From: Callorhinus ursinus
Lineage: Eukaryota; Chordata; Mammalia; Carnivora; Otariidae
Assembly: GCF_003265705.1 (NCBI RefSeq)
Contig: NW_020312817.1
Span: forward strand, 32,947,820 to 33,011,819
Direction: 5' to 3'
DNA: 64,000 nucleotides
In this document: positions 29,227-40,915 of the stretch, piece by piece
Layout: the number at the start of each line of letters is the position of its first letter
Position numbering within the stretch: the first letter of the stretch is position 1
Made by a program: the position numbers and the translations under genes
Notes under the pieces: model-generated
Seen by the model: the letters and a program-made list of their open reading frames with translations, nothing else
What the model was told of the DNA's origin: nothing
Database searches by the model: none

Positions 29227-29429
29227 CCTCTTCTTTTTCTTCTTTTTTTAAAAGATTTTATTTATTTATTTAAGAGAGAGAGAGCACAAGTGGGGGGGGA
29301 GCAGCGGGAGAGAGAGAAGCAGACTCCCCATTGAGCCGGGAGCCCGACACGGGGCTCGATCCCAGGACCCTGAGATCATGGCCTGAGCCAAAGGCAGATG
29401 CTTAACTGACTGAGCCACCCAGGCGCCCC
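29227..29429 (-). mobile_element. SINEC with 13-bp target duplication
   Basis: ATTCTCCATCTTC at 29,214-29,226 and 29,431-29,443 flanks a copy with head GAGCCACCCAGGCGCCCC. Confidence 0.96.
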
Positions 29430-29443
29430 AATTCTCCATCTTC

Positions 29444-32400
29444 TGAAACTCACCTCCCTAAGGTTTGTACACACCATGGAGATACAGTGAACTCTTGCTC
29501 ACACAACCCGGGGTAGTAACTTTAAGATTTTATAAATTTTTGGAATTCAGTGGAGTTACAGCATCATGGTAAAACCTCAGATACAGACACAGAAGTCTGT
29601 TGGACACACATTCCAACCAAGTCAGTAGAGATTGTGAAAGAATCAACATATTTTTATGGCTGCAACTGCAAAAGCAATTTGAGAAAAAGCTATTGGTTGC
29701 ATAGTAATCATTTAAACCACTTATATGTACATGGTAACCACCTTGAATGGTGCTCCTTTAAGTATACAGTTAGAAAAGAGAAAATATAGCCGAAAATTAC
29801 TGCGTTGTGCACGTAAATACTGCCTGTGGAACATTATTTATTCATTAGTGTTTATGTCACTGTAGTTTTAATGTAGCATCAGAATTCAAAAGGTGCAATC
29901 TCCATGCCTTGATCTAGAGAGACAATTCTTTTATATGTATTATCTCGCTTTAGTTATGCAGTGCATGAAATTATTATTTCATTATTATTTTGATGTACAA
30001 ATAGACTCTAGTATATCCAGTGCTTTTTGGGAAAAGTATGACATGCGTTTAATGCATATTTCAAAACACTAGGGTATTTGATGTGATTTTATTTGTTTAA
30101 ATATATTTTGAGCACATAAAACTGTATTTATATCTGATAGACACTTATGATGTCCCAGCTGGAAGAGGGTATGGAAATTATTTCTTTGATACATTTGCTG
30201 ACTGAACAAATGACTGACTATACAATTTTCTTCCATTTACTTGGATGACCTATATTGCCTAAATAAAATAAAGCCATTTTCTTCTTGCAGTTATGTTCAC
30301 CTCACTCAGACTGTTCTTTTAATATTCCTTTTCCTTGTGTTGCATTTATGTGTATATTTACTATGAATATTTTCCATTAGAGGCTTGTTATTACCCATCT
30401 TCCTATTTCTTAGTACAAGGAAAGCCCCAGATATGTCCCAAACTAGCTAGGATTCCCTTATTTTGATATTTCCCTCTTCCACTTTCCGATAAGACTCACT
30501 CCTTTCTAGTAGATGGTCATTTATTTTGCCTGTTTTATCAGTGGCAATTTAAACAGAATCACCTGAAAACTCAAGCAAATATGATCTACAAATGAACAAA
30601 AACAACCAAGGGACAGATTCTATTTCTTCAGAAATACAGATAGAGAGTACCTTGTTTTAATGTGAGTGGTATTTGGCAGAAGAAATCTGAAGATTTTATT
30701 AGCACGTTGGCTTAATTCAGTCAGCTTTTCTCCCATTGTTGGCATGAGAATTGAGAGTGGACTGTGGAGCAAGCAAGCTTATATGTTTTCATCTCTATTT
30801 TTCTTTTTGTTGGAGGGAAGTAATTTTTCACTGCTCGTGGACATTTTGTGCTATTTTGAAAAAAAAAACATTTTAGCACCCTTGAAAACCTTTTTCTGAT
30901 ATCTATCCATACATAATCAGGCTTGCCTTTCAACACTGTTCTTTCAGAAAGTTTGAAATTTAATAGTTAAGAATATACTACTTACATTTAATGTTATGAT
31001 TTTTTATAATGATATGAATTACTTGGCTAAACAGAAAAACAATATAGATACAAAATAAAAGCATGCAACCTGCAACATTGGGTTATGTCATCATTTGGTT
31101 CTTCCATGAAATCCCTTCAAAATAGGACATAACGCCAGAAATTATTTGGTACTAGATGAGCTTCTAGATCACAGGTGGATAATACTTGTATCTTTATTGT
31201 GATATGTTGCTTTATTGTCCTGTCACTCTGATTAACTTATACCATACAGATTATCTTAAATCTTCAAAATCTAAATGTAGCCAGGTTGGGAAAATCTTAA
31301 AAGCTGGCTTCAGAATTCATCTTAGGTACAAAATAGTCTTTAGGAAATTTCCTTGATGGAGTTCAGCAAGGCTTCAAGTCACTGACCAGAGAAATACAGA
31401 AATTATTAAACTGCTCTGCATAAAAGTCAATAGGAGATAGAGAATATTGTGAGAGGGAAAATCTGATAAGGAAAGGGGATGTGTGGGACAGCAGTGTGGG
31501 AAACTGAGGCCAGTGGGAATAAACAACCGGTGAGAGATGGCGTGTAGTATGGTACCTAAAGAACTTCTAAGGATATTCAGTGCTCAATTTAAATTTGTTT
31601 CTGGTGTTACCATGTTGAACCCTCTTCTGTGACCCCAACTTTCTGTAAAACAAATAGACAAAACATAGCTTTTTGCCTGAGGTATTTTAAGATTCAAAGT
31701 ATCAGGGTGTTTTGATATGGAAAAGAGGCAGCACCCTTTACATGGCCTATGGATGTCTCTGATCTGAGAAAATTCAGCAGAAGCAGAAACTCAGAGCAAA
31801 GCTGGTAAGAGAAACCTAAGTGTGTGGGTCTGTTACCAGGGAATGTACAGAGAGGGGCCTGCAGTCATTACGGACATAGGGTGGGGATGCCGGCCAATTT
31901 CAAACGATGGAAATCCAGTTGACATCTGGGTTCAGCTGCATTTATCCCTCATCTGGAACAATAAATTTTATATAAACCAAGTGTCTAATATTTAAGCCCC
32001 ACTGGTAGACATTGAAATCTTGGGGCAACCCAGAGCAGGTTAACTAGATTAGAATCAGGGAATCAGGGGTTGGACCTAACAGTTTCAATTTTATATTTTT
32101 GGATGATCACTTTCTTCTAGTTTTTTAAGAAAAATTTAAAATAGTAGTAGCTTTGTACTAGCACAGGGATTAATCACATTAATCAGAATTGCTTAAATCT
32201 GTTATCTGGACATTGAACGTAGTTTGTACTGGATGTTATATTGGTTGTCTACATTGGATGTAGATCCTAGTGTGGATTTCCCAGACTTTTTAGGCTGAGC
32301 ACACATGCTCTTTAAGTTGGCAGCATTCTTCTCCACTGTGGTGGTGAGCTTGGCTTCTTTTACATGACAGGTTTCTAAAGTTGTGAAAGAATGTGTGTGT

Positions 32401-33770
32401 TGGAGGAGGGGAGAGGTGCTATTACAAATTTAGAGACTCTTTGTTTGTGGACTGAGAACAGCAGTAACAGTTTTAATAAGAGTTGGATTTCCTCAGAAGA
32501 CAGAGCACTTATAACAAATAATTAGAAACCATTATTAATCCAAACAATTCCGGATCAATGTGACACCCATTTGTTTTAAATGTATTGCTCAATATGGTAT
32601 TTGCTCTTTCAAACTGGTTATAAACAAAATAAAAACATTCATGCACATAACTTTGTTGAAAACTGCATGAGATGATAACTTGATTGGGAAATTCCTCGCT
32701 CTTCTTCTTTAAATTATGGTTAGCCTTCTACCCAGATGCCATCGGAGTGATATTAAAATATTTGAGAAAAAAAAATCTCAATAATAAGATAAATCTGTTG
32801 GGAGCAAATGCAAGGGAAAAAATGGAGAAAGACAAGCGAGGCACAAGTTTAAAACAAATCTAGCTGTTCTAAGCCTAACTGCTAAAAGTGGATGGCAAAC
32901 TGACCATGAATTTCACATTTATTTCCTATGAGTTAATATAGTATTTTTCTGACTATTATAATCATTTTATTTTGACATGGATATGAAAGTAAAGAAGTTC
33001 AGGAAGAAAAATAAAAGAAGGAACTAAGGAAAATAAATCTTGTGTGAAAGGTTAAAAGGAGTTGAAATTGTTTAGCTTTTGAAATGAAGGAAAGGTTAAG
33101 AAATGCCTTAAGTATTTTCAAATATATGACTGGAATCCTTAGTAAGATACTTGCCTATTTATAAAGAGGACTGGAAAAGGGCACAGGCTCAACGCTTCAA
33201 AGATTTTTGAGACTGGTACGTCCCCTGGTCTGATGTTCTGGCCGTGTGGCATGCTGATTCCTCTCCCACGATGGTGTATTCTTGGTGTCCTAGAAGGCAG
33301 CAACTGATGTTTCCTCTGTTGATCACTTTCTACGCAAGGTGGGTGTCCCAAGATCGGGTCAGGAAGGGTGAAATCACAAGGAAGGCAGAGACAGATGATT
33401 ACTGAAAAAGATAGTTGGATCATTATGCACTTCCAGAGATTTTGGTGAATGAAAAAAATCCCCCCCCAAAAAGAACAAAAGATTCTCTGTTCTTGCATGA
33501 GCTCTTTAGCTTTATTCTTCTATTAGGATTTCTTTACCAGATTGGTTTTGTTTTGCTTCTGTTTCTTCGTTGTAAAAATCACATCCCATAACATTTACCA
33601 TTTTTTAAGTGTGCAGTGTTAACTAGAGTCATGTGGTTGTGCCATGGATCTCTGGAACTTTTTCATCTTGTAAAACTGAACAGCTTCCCATTTCCTTCTT
33701 CTCCTTGCCCTTGGCATATTGGATTTTGTTGGATTTTTTTCACATGTTTGTCCCCTTCACTAGTCTCTAA
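29444..33770. other. Repeat-poor intergenic stretch (4.3 kb)
   Basis: AT-rich DNA with no SINEC, MIR or L1 that I recognise, and no convincing open frame or splice pattern. Such gaps in repeat coverage can hold conserved regulatory elements, but nothing in the sequence proves one. Confidence 0.5.
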
Positions 33771-33774
33771 GTTA

Positions 33775-33850
33775 TGGAACTTATCCATCTTTTGTTCCCA
33801 GAGCCTGACACTTAGGAGGGGCTTAATAAATGTCTGTTGAATGAATGTCA
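33775..33850 (+). repeat. L2 LINE 3' end
   Basis: GAGCCTGACACTTAGGAGGG then CTTAATAAATGTCTGTTGAAT and GAATG is the hallmark L2 terminus. Confidence 0.75.
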
Positions 33851-33979
33851 GAAGGAACATCAGAACGACTCTTTTCAAGTGGAGTTATGGAACTAATAGT
33901 AAGTTGAAGGGTGTGGCTGGCACTGTTATTGGCTTTCCTAACCCATCATCTTTTTTCTTCTCTTTTTAACAAAACCCAG

Positions 33980-34170
33980 GGCGCCTGAGTGGCTCAGTTG
34001 GTTAAGCGACTGCCCTCGGCTCAGGTGATGATCCCAGGGTCCTGGGATCGAGTCCCATGCTGGGCTCCCTGCTTCTCCCTCTGCCTCTGTCTGCCACTCC
34101 TTGTGGCACAAGCACACTGCTTGTGCTCTCTCTCTCTCTCTGTCAAATAAATAAATAAAATCTTTAAAAA
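33980..34170 (+). mobile_element. SINEC with perfect 11-bp target duplication
   Basis: ACAAAACCCAG at 33,969-33,979 and 34,171-34,181. Head GGCGCCTGAGTGGCTCAG, tail AAATAAATAAATAAAATC. Confidence 0.97.
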
Positions 34171-34181
34171 ACAAAACCCAG

Positions 34182-34972
34182 ATTTCTCTCATGATGACAA
34201 AGTGCCTATCCTAGTAATGACTCTTGAGTGATCCAGTCCGTGGCTCTCATCCCTGCCTGCACATAGAGATTCCTGCTCCCCCTCCATGGTTCTCACTTAA
34301 TTGGTTTGAAGTGGGGCCTAGGCACTAGAATTTTAAAAACCTCCCAGTAGAATAGAGAACCACTGTCAGGCAATCCTGTTCTTCTTTGCCAGATATTTGC
34401 TTTTCCAGGCTGTTTATTCCCTAAGGATGGCCATGTGACCTAGTTCTGGCCAATGAAACTCTGCTGGGTTTTCTGGAAAACCTTTTGCTTTCCTGATAAA
34501 AGAAACAGATACCAGAGAACTCAATGGTGTAGCATCTTCCTCTTTTCTGTCTTGAATGCAGATGTGATGCCTCATGCTCTGGTAGCCATCTTGCAACCAC
34601 GAGGCAACAAGCATTAAGAACAAAAACCCAACAAGAATGGGAAAACAGAAAGTTAGAAAGAACCTGGATCCCTAATAACATTGTTGAACCCTCAGACTGC
34701 CTGCTTTTTCTTGTTAAGTAAGTTATCAGTGTCTTTATGGTGTAATCTCCTTAACAGTGGTCCTCCCATTAATTACCTGCTTACAAAAGCATTTTGAACT
34801 GAAACAAAGGGTATCCTAAACCAAACTCAAACTAAATGCAAATAAATCCCCAAAATGAAATGGTTTTCAGAAGACCTGGCTAAAACTCTAAAACAATTTG
34901 TCTAAATATATAACTGCTATCACAAACATCCGTGATATTTCCCATAAAATACACTGGGATAAAATTATCAAA
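34182..34972. other. Intergenic, nothing recognised
   Basis: No repeat, RNA or exon pattern could be named between the SINEC and the L1 to its right. Confidence 0.5.
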
Positions 34973-34986
34973 AACAGACCATGGTT

Positions 34987-36701
34987 AAAAACGTTCCATG
35001 CTCATGGATTGAAAGAACAAATATTGTTAAAATGTCTATGCTATCTAGAGCAATTTATACATTCAAAGTAATCCTTATCAAAATACCATCAACTTTTTCA
35101 TGGAGCTGGAACAAATAATCCTAAAATTTGTATGGAACCAGAAAAGACCCCAAATAGCCAAAGGAATGTTGAAAAAGAAAAGCAAAGCTGGCGGCATCAC
35201 AATTCCGAACTTCAAGCTCTATTACAAAGCTGTCATCATCCAGACAGTATGGTACTGGCACAAAAACAGACACATAGATCAATGGAACAGAATAGAGAGC
35301 CCAGAAATGGACCCTCAACTCTATGGTCAACTAATCTTCGACAAAGCAGGAAAGAATATCCAATGGAAAAAAGTCAGTCTCTTCAACAAATGGCGTTGGG
35401 AAAATTGGACAGCCACGTGCAGAAGAATGAAACTGGACCATTTCCTTACACCACACACAAAAATAGACTCAAAATGGATGAAAGACCTAAATGTGAGATA
35501 GGAATCCATCAAAATCCTAGAGGAGAACACATGCAACAACCTCTGTGACCTCAGCTGTGGTCTTGCTTCTTGCTAGACACGTCTCCAAAGGCAAAGGAAA
35601 TAAAAGCAAAAATGAACTATTGGGACTTCATCAAGATAAAAAGCTTTTGCACAGCAAAAGAAACAGTCGACAAAACCAAAAGACAACTGACAAAATGGGA
35701 GAAGATATTTGCAAATGTCTTCTCAGATAAAGAACTAGTATCCAAAATCTATAAAGAACTTATCAAACTCAACACCCAAAGAACAAATAATCCAATCAAG
35801 AAATAAGCAGAAGACATGAACAGACATCTCTGGAAAGAAGACATCCGAATGGCCAACAGACACATGAAAAAGTGCTCAACATCGCTCGGCATCAGGGAAA
35901 TGCAAATCAGAACCTCAGTGAGATACCACCTCACACCAGTCAGAAGGGCTAAAATTAACAAGTCAGGAAATGACAGATGTTGGCGAGGATGCGGAGAAAG
36001 GGGAACCCTCCTACACTGTTGGTGGGAATGCAAGCTGGTGCAGCCACTCTGGAAAACAGTATGGAGGTTCCTCAAAAAGTTGAAAATAGAGCTACCCTAT
36101 GACCCAGCAATTGCACTTCTAGTTATCTACCCCAAAGATACAAATGTAGTGATCCAAAGGGGCACCTACACCCCAATGTTTATAGCAGCAATGTCCACAA
36201 TAGCCAAACTATGGAAAGAGTCCAGATGTCCATTGACAGATGAATGGATAAAGAAGATGCAGTATATATATATATACAATGGAATACTACTCAGCCATCA
36301 AAAAATTGAAATCTTGCCATTTGCAATGACGTGGATGGAACTAGAGGGTATTACGATAAGCGAAATAAGTCAATCAGAGCAAGACAATTATCATATGATC
36401 TCACTCACATGTGAAATTTAAGAAATAAAACAGAGGATCATAGGGAGAAGGAGGGAAAAATAAAAAAGACAAAATCAGAGAGGGAGACAAACCATAAGAG
36501 ACTCTTCAACATAGGAAACAAACAGGGTTGCTGGGGGGGGGTAACTGGGTGATGGGCATTAAGGAGAGCATGTGATGTAATGAGCACTCAGTATTATATA
36601 AGACTGATGAATCACTGAACTCTACCTCTGAAAATAATAATACACTATATGTTAATTAATTGAATTTAAATAAAAAAATAAAAAGGCAAAAAAAAAAAAA
36701 G
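34987..36701 (+). mobile_element. L1 retrotransposon, 5'-truncated, plus strand (copy A)
   Basis: A 1.7-kb insertion bounded by the perfect 14-bp duplication AACAGACCATGGTT (34,973-34,986 and 36,702-36,715) and ending in an A-run. It holds the last third of ORF2, the 3'UTR (from about 36,422) and no ORF1, endonuclease or reverse transcriptase core, so it cannot move by itself. It is tail to tail with copy B, 1.2 kb to the right. Confidence 0.97.
35100..36421 (+). pseudogene. L1 ORF2 C-terminal remnant of copy A
   Basis: Starts in [20 protein letters not shown], typical of mammalian L1 ORF2 after the reverse transcriptase. The frame used from 35,100 ends at a stop near 35,501. Coding resumes in another frame from about 35,570, with an in-frame stop at 35,804-35,806, then runs to 36,421. 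The C-terminal cysteine region [18 protein letters not shown] (C-x3-C-x7-H-x4-C) is intact. The copy is dead: one frameshift, at least two stops and no N-terminal two thirds. Confidence 0.93.
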
Positions 36702-36715
36702 AACAGACCATGGTT

Positions 36716-37909
36716 GGTATACTATAATTCTTACTCAGTTTAGCATTTATGTTTTTATATTTCCAGTCATTAACATAAGCAACAGTAGAATGGCATATCT
36801 AATTTTAAAAAATAATATTATTCATTAAACAAAAAATCTTACTGAGCATCAGTCAGCTCTGTGCCAGGCATGATTTTAGCTAAGCATACGGGAAACACCA
36901 GTCAGTGAAAAAACAAGTATTTCTGTCTTTAAAAATAGTCCTGTGGCACTTATATTCTAGTTGGAGGGTGAGTGAGTCAAGCAAAGAAACCATTATCGTA
37001 ATAAACAAGACACGTAATGTATCAGAAGGTGGGAAGTGCTATTAAAAAACAGAAGAGGCTAAGGCAGGTCAGGAGTACAGGAAAGAACATGACTCAGTTT
37101 TAAGTCAGGTGGAGAAGGCAGGCCTCGATTTTACTTTTGACATTTGCTGTATCTTTACTTAGATCCAAGCATCATTATAGAGAATGAAATATAACCTTAA
37201 ATACTAGACTCATTTTCTGAATATGTATTGTAACCAATATGTGCTCTGCAAAGGGCCAACGAAGTTTATACCTGTTAGCCCAGATAAGGGGAAAAAGATC
37301 GATCCTTGGTTTTGTTGAGATTATATATCCTCCTGTCTATCTTACATTGTCATTAGACATCTTATGGTGTGTAATCTTTGGAACCTAAAAGTTGGCATTA
37401 TTTTCTGCGGTTTAAATTTCAGAATTAAAAACAATGGTTTTTAAAAATTATAATGATGTCTCTTTTAGGTCCTTTGAATATGTTAATGAACAAGACAGAA
37501 AAGGTCCAGTCTCACAGAACTCATTTTCTAAGGAAGTACCTCTCTGGGTTAATAAATATGTAAGAGTTGCCTGCTGCCTTTGGATTTTGGTTTATTTTGG
37601 TAAGACTTGACATAGCCGATATTGTGATGGCAACATATTGTTCTATCTGGAAATAGAAAAGGAATATAACCAGTAGTGGCCATTCCTTTCTGACCTCTGG
37701 CAGGTGCCACTCTTGTTACTCTTGGCTCTCCTGCTTGCTTTGGTCAATTTAACAGCAGTTTTGTGAATTCCCAAGAAAATCCACCAACCATGAATGCAAA
37801 GAGGTGGGAAAGAGACAGATATAGGAATTAGTTTCTCCTACTAAGAGTCTTCCTCAGATTTTACCTCAATTAATGGCTTGAGAGATTTATAAAAAATCAT
37901 GCACATAAG
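36716..37909. other. Spacer between the two inverted L1 copies
   Basis: About 1.2 kb. The part at 36,845-37,120 (CTCTGTGCCAGGCATGATTT, CACTTATATTCTAGTTGGAG, GTGGGAAGTGCTATTAAAAA) reads like an old dispersed mammalian repeat. The remainder is unremarkable. Confidence 0.5.
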
Positions 37910-37921
37910 TTATTAATTTTT

Positions 37922-40003
37922 TTATTATGTTATGTTAATCACCATACATTACATCATTTTGATGTAGTGTTCCATGATTTATTGTTTGCATATAACACCC
38001 AGTGCTCCATGCAGAACGTGCCCTCTTTAATACCCATCACCAGGCTAACCCATCCTCCCACCTCCCTCCCCTCTAGAACCCTCAGTTTGTTTTTCAGAGT
38101 CCATCGTCTCTCATGGTTCATCTCCCCCTCCGATTCCCCCCCTTCATTCTTCTCCTCCTGCTATCTGCTTCTTTTTTTTTTTTTAAACATATATTGTATT
38201 ATTTGTTTCAGAGGTACAGATCCGTGATTCAACAGTCTTGCACAATTCACAGCACTCACCATAGCACATACCCTCCCCAGTGTCTGTCACCCAGCCCCCC
38301 CATCCCTCCCACCCCCCACCACTCCAGCAACCCTCAGTTTGTTTCCTGAGATTAAGAATTCTTCATATCAGTGAGGTCATATGATACATGTCTTTCTCTG
38401 ATTGACTTATTTCGCTCAGCATTACACCCTCCAGTTCCATCCACGTCGTTGCAAATGGCAAGATCTCATTCCTTTTGATGGCTGCATAATATTCCATTGT
38501 GTATATATACCACAGCTTCTTTATCCATTCATCTGTTGATGGACATCTTGGCTCTTTCCACAGTTTGGCTATTGTGGACATTGCTGATATAAACATCGGG
38601 GTGTACATACCCCTTTGGATCTCTACATTTGTATCTTTGGGGTAAATACCCCAAAATACAAATGCACTACCAAAGTAGTGCAATTGCTGGATCGTATGGT
38701 AGCTCTATTTTCAACTGTTTGAGGAATCTCCATACTGTTTTCCAGAGTGGCTGCACCAGCTTGCATTCCCACCAACAGTGTAGGAGGGTTCCCCTTTCTC
38801 CACATCCCCGCCAACATCTGTCGTTTCCTGACTTGTTAATTTTAGTTGTCAGACCATTCTGACTGGTGTGAGGTGGTATCTCACTGAGGTTTTGATTTGT
38901 ATTTCCCTGATGCCGAGAGATGTTGAGCACTTTTTCATGTGTCTGTTGGCCATTTGGATGTCTTCTTTGGAAAAATCTCTGTTTATGTCTTCTGCCCATT
39001 TCTTGATTGGATCAATTGTTCTTTGGGTGTTGAATTTAAGAAGCTCTGTATAGATTTTGGATACTAGCCCTTTATCTGATATGTCGTTTGCAAATATCTT
39101 CTCCCATTCTGTCGGTTGTCTTTTGGTTTTGTTGACTGTTTCCTTTGCTGTGCAAAAGCTTTTTATCTTGATGAAGTCCCAATAGTTCATTTTTGCCCTT
39201 GCTTCCCTTGCCTTTGGCGATGTTTCTAGGAAGAAGTTGCTGCGGCTGAGGTCAAAGAGGTTGCTGCCTGTGTTCTCCTCTAGGATTCTGATGGACTCCT
39301 GTCTCACATTTAGGTCTTTCAACCATTTTGAGTCTATTTTTGTGTGTGGTGTAAGGAAATGGCCCAGTTTCATTCTCTTGCATGTGGCTGTCCAATTTTC
39401 CCAACACCATTTGTTGAAGAGACTGACTTTTTTCCATTGGATATTCTTTCCTGCTTTGTTGAAGATTAGTTGACCATAGAGTTGAGGGTCCATTTCTAGG
39501 CTCTCTATTCTGTTCCATTGATCTATGTGTCTGTTTTTGTGCCAGTACCATACTGTCTGGATGATGACAGCTTTGTAATAGAGCTTGAAGTCCAGAATTG
39601 TGATGCCGCCAACTTTGCTTTTCTTTTTCAACATTCCTTTGGCTATTTGGGGTCTTTTCTGGTTCCATACAAATTTTAGGATTATTTGTTCCATTTCTTT
39701 GAAAAAAGTGGATGGTATTTTGATGGGGATTGCATTGAATGTATAGGTTGCTCTAGGTAGCATTGACATCTTCACAATATTTGTTCTTTCAATCCATGAG
39801 CATTTTTCCATTTCTTTGTGTCTTCCTCAATTTCTTTCATGAGTATTTTATAGTTTTCTGAGTACAGATTCTTTGCCTCTTTGGTTAGATTTATTCCTAG
39901 GTATCTTATGGTTTTGGGTGCAATTGTAAATGGGATCGACTCCTTAATTTCTCTTTCTTCTGTCTTGTTGTTGGTATATAGGAATGCCACTGGTTTCTGT
40001 AAA
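37922..40003 (-). mobile_element. L1 retrotransposon, 5'-truncated, minus strand (copy B)
   Basis: A 2.1-kb insertion flanked by TTATTAATTTTT (37,910-37,921 and 40,004-40,015). It carries the C-terminal part of ORF2 and a long 3'UTR made of two related units separated by an internal A-run (T-run at 38,170-38,184 on the plus strand). It starts slightly further upstream in ORF2 than copy A. Confidence 0.96.
38363..40003 (-). pseudogene. L1 ORF2 C-terminal remnant of copy B
   Basis: Four overlapping frame segments cover ORF2 in order: 39,772-40,003, 38,849-39,811 (320 codons open), 38,667-38,999 and 38,363-38,683. Each neighbouring pair is in a different frame, so at least three frameshifts have occurred. 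Landmarks are [31 protein letters not shown] and [18 protein letters not shown]. The long 320-codon segment suggests a fairly young insertion, but the copy is not functional. Confidence 0.94.
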
Positions 40004-40015
40004 TTATTAATTTTT

Positions 40016-40341
40016 ATGTAAAGCATTTAGAAAGGTTTTTATAAATTACTTTTGAGACAATGGTAGAAAACTAGTATCAAAGAAATACCAAGATCTCCAT
40101 AGACCAGGGCTTGAATATTTTTTTTTTTATTTTTAAAAAAAATTTAAAAACTTCAAATTTTATTTTAAAATTTTATTTATTTACTTATTGTAATTGAATA
40201 TTAGTGATATTTAATTATTATCAACTAATCAGAGAGGTTCTTATAGGGAACTCAGTAGGGATAATTCTTCACTAGCTACCCCTTGGCTTATTTTTTTAAA
40301 GAAAAGTATTTTTTTTTAAATGTGTTTGGGAGATAAAGAAT
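40016..40341. other. Short AT-rich intergenic stretch
   Basis: Rich in A- and T-runs (40,118-40,195). Nothing else is recognised. Confidence 0.5.
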
Positions 40342-40351
40342 AGAGCAAATG

Positions 40352-40531
40352 GGGACACCTGGGTGGCTCAGTTGGCTAAGCATCTGCCTTCGGCTCAGGT
40401 CATAATCCTCGGGTTCTGGGATTGAGTTCCACATCAGGCTCCTTGCTCAGTGGGGAGCCTGCTTCTCCCTCTGCCTGCCGTTCTGTCTCTCTCTCTCAAA
40501 TAAATAGAAAATCTTAAAAAAAGAAAAAAAA
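40352..40531 (+). mobile_element. SINEC with 10-bp target duplication
   Basis: AGAGCAAATG at 40,342-40,351 and 40,532-40,541. Head GGGACACCTGGGTGGCTCAG. Confidence 0.96.
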
Positions 40532-40697
40532 AGAGCAAATGCTGAAAACCAGGGAGAAGGCTATTTTTTTTTTTTTTTTAAATATCCATGAAAGGGGATG
40601 TGGTTTCCCTGTCAGCCAAATGGTAGCAATGTAGAGGAGTCCTCATGTTCTCTTTAGGGCAACTGATAATCATAGGATTTTGCTCATAAAATTTTTT

Positions 40698-40898
40698 TAA
40701 AGGATTTTATTTTATTATTTTTTAAAGATTTTATTTATTTATTCACAAGAGACAGAGGGAGAGAGAGAGAGAGAGAGAAGCAGAGGGAGAAGCAGGCTCC
40801 CAAGGAGGAAGGAGCCTGATGCGGGACTCAATCCCAGGACCCTGGGATCATGACCAGCCGAAGGCAGACGTCTAACCATCTGAGCCACCCAGGCGCCC
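40698..40898 (-). mobile_element. SINEC with long target duplication
   Basis: GCTCATAAAATTTTTTT at 40,682 and 40,899 flank it. The left T-rich region contains a second ATTTTATTTTATT block before GATTTTATTTATTTATTC. Confidence 0.96.
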
Positions 40899-40915
40899 GC
40901 TCATAAAATTTTTTT

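Noticed and set aside
35121..35548. Secondary frames inside L1 copy A (138 and 69 codons)
   Set aside because: Shadows of ORF2 in other frames; the same shadow occurs in copy B at 39,252-39,668.
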